Positions 9,585 to 16,144 of a stretch of DNA of 64,000 bases are shown piece by piece. The DNA lies in contig NZ_FTOV01000006.1 of assembly GCF_900156825.1 (NCBI RefSeq), positions 1-64,000 of the forward strand, given 5' to 3'. Positions within the stretch are counted from its first letter, which is position 1, and the number at the start of each line of letters is the position of its first letter. The position numbers and the translations under genes were made by a program. Under the pieces are notes generated by a model. The model was given only the letters and a program-made list of their open reading frames with translations. It did no database searches and was not told where the DNA came from. The DNA is from Chryseobacterium gambrini (GTDB lineage: Bacteria; Bacteroidota; Bacteroidia; Flavobacteriales; Weeksellaceae).

Positions 9585-9750
9585 ACAAATCTCTTTGCGA
9601 TCTTATCTAAGTGAATAGTTTATGCTTAGCTTGTCGAAGTAGCTTCGCGAACTTAAAAACATTTAGTAGTCAAAAAAATCTTCGTGAACTTCGCGATCAA
9701 AAAATCTTACAAGTTCGCAAACTTAAAAAACACGCTATAAAAAATCCTTC
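9585..9750. repeat. Dispersed TTCGCGAAC/TTGTCGAAGT repeat region
   Basis: Non-coding stretch built from short repeats: GCTTGTCGAAGTAGC, then CTTCGCGAACTTAAAAA and close variants. Related sequence recurs at about 12900-12985, 20375-20450 and in the 54.9-55.7 kb tandem array. No protein is supported, although a short frame is open. Confidence 0.55.
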
Positions 9751-9771
9751 TGTAACAAAAGTAGCGGTACA
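9751..9771 (+). promoter_or_regulatory. Candidate Crp/Fnr operator upstream of TauE gene
   Basis: A 21-bp near-palindrome, TGTAAC-N9-GGTACA, whose full sequence is repeated exactly at 11337-11357. It ends 43 bp before the TauE start codon, a position suited to an activator site. The adjacent Crp/Fnr protein is the obvious candidate to bind it. Confidence 0.5.
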
Positions 9772-9813
9772 CCTTTCCCAATATCTTCAATTTTGCATCA
9801 TAAAGTTGAAAAC

Positions 9814-10608
9814 ATGGAAATTTTTGGATATCTCGCTTCTGTTTTAATAGGAATTTCGTTAGGTTTAATCGGTGGTGGCGGAAGCATTCTTACCGTTCCC
9901 GTTTTGGTTTACCTTTTCGGATTAGACGCTTTTCTGGCAACAGAATATTCCCTTTTTATTGTCGGAATCAGCAGTGTGGTCGGTTCAGTTTCCTATTTTA
10001 AAAAAGGATTGGTGAATCTCAAAACCGCACTTGTTTTCGGAATACCGTCCATTATTTCCATTTTCCTGACGCGAAATTATATTGTACCCTTAATTCCCGA
10101 TGAAGTTGTTACGGTCGGCAACTTTGTGGTAACGAAAGATATTTTACTGCTTTTGATTTTTGCAGGATTAATGATTTTAGCTTCCTACAAAATGATTCAG
10201 AAAACTACAGATTGTGTTACCAAAGCATCAGATTTGCAGAAAAACAGTACCCTTTTGGCAGCAGGAGAAGGATCTGTTGTCGGAATTTTAACAGGTTTAG
10301 TCGGAGCAGGAGGCGGATTTATGATCATTCCCGCTCTTGTTAATCTGCTTAAAACTCCAATGAAAGTAGCCATCGGAACTTCACTGGTAATCATTTCGCT
10401 GAATTCGCTTATCGGATTTTTCTCATCTATGGATGCTGTGAAAATCGATTGGAAATTATTAGCCACCATTTCATCAATTGCCATTGTAGGCATCATCATC
10501 GGTTCGCAGTTATCCAAAAAAATCGACGGAAAAAAGCTCAAACCAGCTTTCGGATGGTTCATTCTTGTGATGGGAATTTACATCGTAGTTAAAGAACTTT
10601 TTTTGTAG
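9814..10608 (+). CDS. TauE/SafE family sulfite/anion permease
   Basis: A 264-residue membrane protein with about eight helices and the two glycine-rich repeats of the family, GLIGGGGSILTVPV in the first half and GLVGAGGGFMIIPAL in the second. TauE/SafE proteins export sulfite, sulfoacetate or related organosulfur anions. The start at 9814 (MEIFGY) is chosen because it places the first helix at the N-terminus; an in-frame TTG seven codons earlier is less likely. The gene lies between a Crp/Fnr regulator and an MBL/rhodanese protein, consistent with sulfite or thiosulfate handling. Confidence 0.88.
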   Translation: MEIFGYLASVLIGISLGLIGGGGSILTVPVLVYLFGLDAFLATEYSLFIVGISSVVGSVSYFKKGLVNLKTALVFGIPSIISIFLTRNYIVPLIPDEVVTVGNFVVTKDILLLLIFAGLMILASYKMIQKTTDCVTKASDLQKNSTLLAAGEGSVVGILTGLVGAGGGFMIIPALVNLLKTPMKVAIGTSLVIISLNSLIGFFSSMDAVKIDWKLLATISSIAIVGIIIGSQLSKKIDGKKLKPAFGWFILVMGIYIVVKELFL

Positions 10609-10787
10609 TTTTTTCTTTATTAGGGCAGCTATTTCCGCCTGTAGTTTATCCTGAGTTTATCGAAGGGCTCCCAATCTTTTTGTTTTGTAAAAAACAAAAA
10701 GAGCTCCGCTCAGGTCGGGCTGCGAAAGATTCGGGAAAAAAAGTCAAAGTTTAAATTTCTGAATGTAGAAAATAAAATATCATAAAG

Positions 10788-11300
10788 TCCAATCATTTAA
10801 AAGTGTTAGCATCATTGTGATATTCAAAAAAGCATAGTAGCTAAAAAATCTTTGGTACATAGTATTTTACGTGAGTTTGATGTAAAAACAGGACAAAAGT
10901 ATCAATAGGAATAGGCTTCAGCCCATTTTAATAATCAAGAAAACAATCAGCTTTAGCCAAAACTTGTACTAAATTTCGGTTAAAGTTAATTTTAATTAAA
11001 AAAAACATGAAATCCAATCTCTTATAAGCGTTAGCGGCTTTGTGAAACTCAAAAAACCATAGTAGTTAAAAAACCTTTGGGTATATAGTGTTTTAATGTG
11101 AGTTTGATGTAAAAACATTACAAAAGTATCAATAGGAATAGGCTTCAGCCCATTTTAATAATCAAGAAAACAATAGGCTTTAGCCAAAACTTATACTAAA
11201 TTTCGGTTAAAGTTAATTTTAATTAAAAAAACCATGAAATCCAATCTCTTATAAGCGTTAGCGGCTTTGTGAAACGCAAAATCACAATAGTTAAAAAAAA
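10788..11300. repeat. Tandem 225-bp non-coding repeat, two and a fraction copies
   Basis: The 810-bp gap between the TauE and MBL genes holds two full copies (about 10788-11012 and 11013-11239) and a partial third (from 11240) of a unit that begins TCCAATC and contains GTGAGTTTGATGTAAAAAC, CAATAGGAATAGGCTTCAGC and CTAAATTTCGGTTAAAG. Copies 1 and 2 differ at scattered positions; copies 2 and 3 are nearly identical at their start. Parts of the unit occur singly at 15262, 19755, 38515 and 63516, and inverted at 13031. No protein is encoded. Confidence 0.8.
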
Positions 11301-11336
11301 CTTCGTGGTCTTTGTGTTCAAAAAATAAATCCCTTC

Positions 11337-11357
11337 TGTAACAAAAGTAGCGGTACA
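11337..11357 (+). promoter_or_regulatory. Candidate Crp/Fnr operator upstream of MBL gene
   Basis: Exact second copy of the 21-bp site at 9751-9771, again preceded by CCTTC. It ends 62 bp before the MBL/rhodanese start codon. Conservation between two otherwise different upstream regions argues for a regulatory role. Confidence 0.5.
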
Positions 11358-11418
11358 GAAAATCCCAAACCCTGAAATTTGTATCAGAAAAAATAAGTAA
11401 AATTTAAAATCATAAAAA

Positions 11419-12831
11419 ATGAAAATAGAACAGATTTATACAGGATGTTTAGCGCAGGGCGCTTATTACATTGTTTCTAACGGTGAAGCGGCAATCATAG
11501 ATCCATTAAGAGAAACGCAGCCTTATATTGAGCGTCTTGAAAAAGATAATGTTACCCTTAAATACATTTTTGAAACCCATTTTCATGCAGATTTTGTCAG
11601 CGGACATCTCGATTTAAGCAGAAAAACAAGCGCACCCATCGTTTACGGTCCCACTGCAAAACCGGAATTTGAAGCCATCATTGCAGAAGACAATCAGGTT
11701 TTTGAGGTAGGAAATATAACCATAAAAGTTCTTCACACACCCGGTCATACCATGGAAAGTTCTTCTTTTCTTCTGATGGACGAAAATGGAAAACAAACAG
11801 CACTTTTCAGCGGAGATACTTTGTTTTTAGGCGATGTAGGCCGTCCCGATCTGGCGCAGAAAGCAGCAAATATGACTCAGGAACAATTGGCTGGTTTGCT
11901 TTATGAAAGTCTTTACAGCAAAATTTTACCTTTGAATGATGATATTACCGTTTATCCGGCACACGGAGCGGGTTCTGCGTGTGGAAAAAATATGCAGAAA
12001 GAAACGGTAGATTCACTGGGAAATCAGAAGAAAACCAATTACGCACTGAATCAGAAAGATAAGGAAAGTTTCATCAAAGCGGTTACAGACGGACTTCTTC
12101 CGCCTCCTGCGTATTTTGGAATGAATGTGGCAATGAATAAAAAAGGGTACGATAGTTTCGATGAGGTCTTGTTAAAAGGTTTACAGGCATTTTCTCCTGA
12201 CGAATTTGAAGAAATGGCAGAACATTCAGATGCTTTGATTTTGGATGTAAGAAACAATGAAGATTTTGCAATAGGATTTGTTCCGCAATCCATTAATATC
12301 GGACTGAACGGAGATTTTGCACCTTGGGTAGGAGCTTTGATTGTGGATGTAAAACAGCCGATTCTGCTCATAACCAATGAAAACGAAGAACAGGAAGCTG
12401 TAACCCGATTAAGCCGTGTCGGATTTGATCATGTTCTCGGATTTTTAAAAGGCAGTTTCAAAGCATGGAAAGACAGCGGTAAAGAAATAGATTCCGTTAA
12501 CAGAATTTCCGCACAGCAATTCGAACAGGAAATTAAAGAAAAAGAAGCGAAAATTATTGATGTCCGAAAAGAGAGTGAATACAATGCAGAACACGTAGAT
12601 GAAGCTTTCAACAAACCTTTGGCATACATCAACGAATGGATCGGTTCAATTGATCCGGCAGAACATTTCTATCTTCACTGTGCAGGAGGTTACAGAAGTA
12701 TGATGGCTGCAAGTATTCTTCAGGCAAGAGGCTACCGTAATTTTAGTGAAATTGAAGGAGGTTTCAGTTCCATTTCACAGACTGAAGTTCCGGTAAGTGA
12801 TTTTGTTTGCCAGAGTAAAATTTTAAAATAG
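11419..12831 (+). CDS. MBL-fold persulfide dioxygenase-like protein with two rhodanese domains
   Basis: A 470-residue cytoplasmic fusion. Residues 1-230 form a metallo-beta-lactamase domain of the ETHE1/persulfide dioxygenase type, with HFHADFVSGH at 54-63, His110, Asp133 and His182 as metal ligands. Two rhodanese domains follow: the first (about 262-355) lacks an active-site cysteine where one is expected; the second (about 362-460) has Cys421 in the loop HCAGGYRS. The enzyme probably oxidises glutathione or protein persulfide and moves sulfane sulfur. It is followed by two YeeE-type permeases and preceded by a site shared with the TauE gene, so it looks like the core of a sulfide/thiosulfate detoxification module. 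Confidence 0.88.
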   Translation: MKIEQIYTGCLAQGAYYIVSNGEAAIIDPLRETQPYIERLEKDNVTLKYIFETHFHADFVSGHLDLSRKTSAPIVYGPTAKPEFEAIIAEDNQVFEVGNITIKVLHTPGHTMESSSFLLMDENGKQTALFSGDTLFLGDVGRPDLAQKAANMTQEQLAGLLYESLYSKILPLNDDITVYPAHGAGSACGKNMQKETVDSLGNQKKTNYALNQKDKESFIKAVTDGLLPPPAYFGMNVAMNKKGYDSFDEVLLKGLQAFSPDEFEEMAEHSDALILDVRNNEDFAIGFVPQSINIGLNGDFAPWVGALIVDVKQPILLITNENEEQEAVTRLSRVGFDHVLGFLKGSFKAWKDSGKEIDSVNRISAQQFEQEIKEKEAKIIDVRKESEYNAEHVDEAFNKPLAYINEWIGSIDPAEHFYLHCAGGYRSMMAASILQARGYRNFSEIEGGFSSISQTEVPVSDFVCQSKILK

Positions 12832-13095
12832 ATTTAACAACGAAAGAGACAAGAAACTTTTGAAGATCCAAAATCAGTCAGAATAAAAATCTTTGTGATC
12901 TTCAATAAGTGTTAACGCCTTTGCGAACTTAAAAATCAACAGAGTTATTTTAAAAAGAAAGCTTAGCGTTCCTTAGCGTTTAAATCCAAAAAGTAGGTCA
13001 ATTTCTGCTGAAGTCGATTTTATTTGCAATCTTTACATCAAACTCACGTTAAAATCATTAATCAGAATATAAAACAGTTTTAATACAAATACTTA
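12832..13095. repeat. Intergenic repeat remnants before the YeeE pair
   Basis: Contains TTTGCGAACTTAAAAATC and TTAGCGTTCCTTAGCGTTTA repeats, and at 13031-13055 an inverted copy of the GTGAGTTTGATGTAAA sequence from the 10.8-11.2 kb array. No gene is seen. Confidence 0.55.
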
Positions 13096-13659
13096 ATGTT
13101 AGAAATTATAAAAGAACCTTGGCCGTGGTACATTGCAGGACCGTTAATCGGGCTTACTGTTCCTACTTTACTGATTCTTGGAAATAAATCTTTCGGGATC
13201 AGTTCATCACTCAGACATATCTGTGCGGCCTGTATTCCTGCAAATATCGGCTTTTTTAAATACGACTGGAAAAAAGAACTCTGGAATTTATTCTTTGTGT
13301 TCGGAATTTTTTTAGGCGGAATGATTGCCGCTCAATTTTTAATGAATTCACAAGAAATTACCGTTAACCAAAATCTAAAAACAGAATTAGCAACCTACGG
13401 AATTACAGATTACAGCAATCTCGTTCCGACACAACTCATGAATTTTACCAGTCTTTTTACAGTAAGAGGATTTATTATGATGGTGGTCGGTGGCTTTTTG
13501 GTAGGTTTCGGGACACGTTACGCGGGAGGATGTACCAGCGGACACGCCATCATGGGACTTTCCAATCTTCAGGGGGCTTCTTTAATTGCAACAATCTGCT
13601 TTATGGCAGGAGGCTTTTTAATGGCAAACGTTATTCTGCCCATTATTCTTTCACTTTAA
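13096..13659 (+). CDS. YeeE/YedE family permease, first of pair
   Basis: A 187-residue membrane protein with several helices and the family motif GFGTRYAGGCTSGHAIMG at about residues 136-153; the cysteine in GGCTSGH is the conserved residue implicated in thiosulfate or sulfur-compound passage in YeeE (TsuA). A second conserved region, HICAACIPANIGFFKYDW, is in the first half. At this length it is a half-size member; the next gene probably supplies the other half. Likely role: uptake or efflux of thiosulfate or similar for the MBL/rhodanese enzyme. It starts 17 bp before the next gene's start region ends its own frame, so both are probably co-transcribed. Confidence 0.85.
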   Translation: MLEIIKEPWPWYIAGPLIGLTVPTLLILGNKSFGISSSLRHICAACIPANIGFFKYDWKKELWNLFFVFGIFLGGMIAAQFLMNSQEITVNQNLKTELATYGITDYSNLVPTQLMNFTSLFTVRGFIMMVVGGFLVGFGTRYAGGCTSGHAIMGLSNLQGASLIATICFMAGGFLMANVILPIILSL

Positions 13660-13675
13660 AATTTAAAATTAAAAA

Positions 13676-14158
13676 ATGACACAGGAAAAAGATAGAAGAC
13701 ATCAGGACAGCATTTGTACCAACGAAAGTCAGCTCAAGCACAAATGGTATCACAATTTAAAATACATGATGGTAGGAATATTGTTCGGGATCATCTTTGT
13801 AAAGGCAGAAATTATAAGCTGGTTCAGAATTCAGGAAATGTTCCGGTTGCAGTCTTTTCACATGTACGGCGTTATCGGAAGTGCTATTTTAACGGGAATG
13901 ATCTCCGTATTGATCATTAAAAAATTTAATATCAAAACCATTTATGGCGAAAAAATTTCCATTGCTCCAAAGAAATTTAATAAAGGTCAAATTTACGGCG
14001 GACTGATCTTCGGATTTGGATGGGCGATTACAGGAGCCTGTCCCGGACCGCTTTTCGCACAGATCGGAACCGGAGCCTTTGCCGTAATCATTACTTTGCT
14101 GAGTGCCATTTTCGGAACTTGGGTGTATGGATATTTCAGGGAAAAATTACCTCATTAA
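13676..14158 (+). CDS. YeeE/YedE (DUF6691-like) permease, second of pair
   Basis: A 160-residue membrane protein starting 17 bp after the previous stop. The hydrophilic N-terminus (about 25 residues) is followed by four helices and the motif GWAITGACPGPLFAQIG at about 117-133, with a conserved cysteine like that of its partner. Pairs of such half-size proteins are common in Bacteroidota next to MBL/rhodanese proteins and are thought to form one sulfur-compound channel. A clear terminator follows, so the pair ends the sulfur module. Confidence 0.85.
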   Translation: MTQEKDRRHQDSICTNESQLKHKWYHNLKYMMVGILFGIIFVKAEIISWFRIQEMFRLQSFHMYGVIGSAILTGMISVLIIKKFNIKTIYGEKISIAPKKFNKGQIYGGLIFGFGWAITGACPGPLFAQIGTGAFAVIITLLSAIFGTWVYGYFREKLPH

Positions 14159-14178
14159 TTTTCAATAAAACCATTTGG

Positions 14179-14204
14179 GCGGTAGAAAATCTACCGCTTT
14201 TTTT
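14179..14204 (+). terminator. Terminator after YeeE pair
   Basis: GCGGTAGA pairs with TCTACCGC around a three-base loop, followed by seven T. It separates the sulfur module from the glycosylasparaginase gene. Confidence 0.85.
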
Positions 14205-14255
14205 ATTTCATCTTCATGCGAAAAATCCTTAATTTGGAGCCAAATAAATCTAAGT

Positions 14256-15251
14256 ATGCAAAGTAGAAGAAAGTTTCTGAAAAAATCTGCCGTCGCTTCA
14301 CTGGCTTTAGCGGTAAATCCGTTGGATCTGTTAGCTAAAAATCAGCCTGAAAACAACAATACAATCATTAATAAACCGATCGTTCTTTCCACATGGAATT
14401 TCGGTTTAAAAGCCAATGAAGAAGCCTGGACGATTCTCGGAAAAGGAGGAAGAGCTTTGGATGCGGTCGAAAAAGGAGTACGCCTTGTGGAAAATGATCC
14501 GGAAGAGAGAAGTGTAGGTTATGGCGGTCGTCCCGACAGAGACGGAAGAGTTACTTTGGATGCCTGTATTATGGACGAAAACTACAATATCGGATCTGTT
14601 GCGTGTCTGGAGAACATTAAAAATCCAATTTCCGTAGCAAGGGCGGTAATGGAAAAAACACCTCACGTAATGCTTGTCGGGGACGGAGCTTTGCAATTTG
14701 CCGTTTCACAAGGATTCAAAAAAGAAAATATTCTCACTCCCGAATCCGAAAAAGAATGGAAAGAATGGCTGAAAGACAGCAAATATCAGCCGATTGTAAA
14801 CATTGAAAATCACGATACAATCGGAATGATTGCTCTGGATGCGAACGGAAATCTTTCAGGTGCGTGTACAACGAGCGGAATGGCTTTCAAAATGCACGGA
14901 AGAGTAGGAGACTCTCCGATTATAGGGGCGGGTTTGTTTGTGGATAATGAGGTGGGTGCAGCAACAGCAACCGGTCATGGTGAAGAAGTGATCCGAACCG
15001 TAGGAACGCATTTGGTGGTAGAATTAATGAGACAGGGAAGAACGCCGCAACAGGCTTGTAAAGAAGCTGTTGAAAGAATTGTAAAAATTACACAGCGTAG
15101 AAATAAAAATCTGAAGGATATTCAGGTGGGTTTTATTGCCCTCAATAAAAAAGGGGAATATGGCTCTTACTGCATTCAGGATGGGTTTAATTTTGCGGTG
15201 TACGACCAGAAAGGAAACCGTCTGGAAAAACCAGGTTTTGCATTAAAATAG
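14256..15251 (+). CDS. Glycosylasparaginase (N4-(beta-N-acetylglucosaminyl)-L-asparaginase)
   Basis: A 331-residue precursor of an N-terminal nucleophile hydrolase that splits the GlcNAc-asparagine bond left after glycoprotein degradation. The autoprocessing site is HD|TIGMIA, with cleavage between Asp187 and Thr188; Thr188 becomes the nucleophile. The substrate-binding regions RVGDSPIIGAG and TATGHGEE are intact. The start at 14256 is chosen over an earlier in-frame ATG at 14175 because it gives a clean twin-arginine signal (SRRKFLKK followed by a hydrophobic stretch), placing the enzyme in the periplasm. It resembles the well-studied enzyme of Elizabethkingia meningoseptica. CutC and beta-mannosidase follow on the same strand. 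Confidence 0.93.
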   Translation: MQSRRKFLKKSAVASLALAVNPLDLLAKNQPENNNTIINKPIVLSTWNFGLKANEEAWTILGKGGRALDAVEKGVRLVENDPEERSVGYGGRPDRDGRVTLDACIMDENYNIGSVACLENIKNPISVARAVMEKTPHVMLVGDGALQFAVSQGFKKENILTPESEKEWKEWLKDSKYQPIVNIENHDTIGMIALDANGNLSGACTTSGMAFKMHGRVGDSPIIGAGLFVDNEVGAATATGHGEEVIRTVGTHLVVELMRQGRTPQQACKEAVERIVKITQRRNKNLKDIQVGFIALNKKGEYGSYCIQDGFNFAVYDQKGNRLEKPGFALK

Positions 15252-15261
15252 ATGTAGTCAT

Positions 15262-15332
15262 CAATAGGAACGGGCTTTAGCCCGTTTTTCAAAATAAAAA
15301 ATCCATTGGCTTTAGCCAAAACTTAAATTAAA
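15262..15332 (+). repeat. GGCTTTAGCC two-hairpin repeat, acting as terminator
   Basis: Copy of the dispersed element with two small palindromes. The first, AACGGGCTTTAGCCCGTT (15269-15286) followed by Ts, is a good terminator for the glycosylasparaginase gene; the second is TTGGCTTTAGCCAA. Other copies lie at 10905-10990, 11135-11220, 19785-19875 and 38515-38575. Confidence 0.7.
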
Positions 15333-15335
15333 AAG

Positions 15336-15998
15336 ATGTCAAAAATAGAAATAGCGTGCTTCAATCCGGAATCTGCATTAATCGCTTTTGAAAACGGTGC
15401 AGACCGAATAGAATTGTGCGACGGATTAAGCGAAGGCGGAACCACGCCGGATTTTGAAACCGTACAACAGCTTAGAGAAAAAATCAATATTCCAATCTTT
15501 GTGATGGTTCGTCCTCGTGGCGGAGATTTTACTTACACTGATGAAGAATTTGAGCAGATGAAATCAGATCTGGTTCAATTAAAATCTTTAAACGTAGACG
15601 GTTTCGTGTTCGGAATTTTAGATGAAAATGATGAGGTGAATATTGAACAGAATAAAACTTTGGTTGAACTGGCAAAACCTCTTCCGTGTACTTTTCACCG
15701 TGCCTTCGACCGTGCGAAAGATTTGGAAAAATCATTGGAAAAAGTCATTGAATGCGGCTTTACAACCATCCTTACTTCCGGACAGAAACCCAATGTTTCG
15801 GAAGGAAAGGAACATCTTAAAAAATTAGTAGAGTTATCCAATGGCAGAATCGAAATTCTTGTCGGTGGCGGACTTCGGTCATCCAATATCGAAGAAATCA
15901 GGGAGTTTACCAAAGCAGGATATTTTCATTCTTCAGCGATTACGGATGGAGGAGCTTTTGCGAATGCTGAAGAGATTGTTGCTTTGAAGAATAAGTAG
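15336..15998 (+). CDS. cutC: CutC family protein
   Basis: A 220-residue cytoplasmic TIM-barrel protein of the CutC family, with conserved segments ENGADRIELCDGLSEGG at about 18-34, MVRPRGGDF at 57-65 and TFHRAFD near 118-124. CutC was named for copper homeostasis, but a direct role in copper handling is doubtful and the true activity is unknown. In flavobacteria it commonly sits beside glycan-degrading genes, as here between glycosylasparaginase and beta-mannosidase, which suggests a sugar-related function (inference). Confidence 0.9.
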   Translation: MSKIEIACFNPESALIAFENGADRIELCDGLSEGGTTPDFETVQQLREKINIPIFVMVRPRGGDFTYTDEEFEQMKSDLVQLKSLNVDGFVFGILDENDEVNIEQNKTLVELAKPLPCTFHRAFDRAKDLEKSLEKVIECGFTTILTSGQKPNVSEGKEHLKKLVELSNGRIEILVGGGLRSSNIEEIREFTKAGYFHSSAITDGGAFANAEEIVALKNK

Positions 15999-16032
15999 TA
16001 ATATGAAATTTTAACTAAAAATATACGTCGAG

Positions 16033-16112
16033 TTTGTCATTCTGAATGAAACGGAGTGGAGTGAAGAATCTAAATATAAATGTTGAGATTCTTCCTTCGT
16101 CAGAATGACAAA
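16033..16112. repeat. Hairpin copy of the TGTCATTCTGA / AGATTCTTCC repeat
   Basis: TTTGTCATTCTGAA near the left end is the inverse complement of TTCAGAATGACAAA-like sequence at the right end, and GAAGAATCT is matched by AGATTCTTC inside, giving a long imperfect hairpin of 80 bp between CutC and beta-mannosidase. It is one of four copies in the window. Confidence 0.7.
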
Positions 16113-16144
16113 GCGTTTGAATTTTACTAATAATCAATCTCTTA

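Noticed and set aside
9611..9847. Short open frame of 78 codons after the Crp/Fnr gene
   Set aside because: It is made of dispersed repeats (TTCGCGAAC, TTGTCGAAGT) and overlaps the TauE start; no family resemblance.
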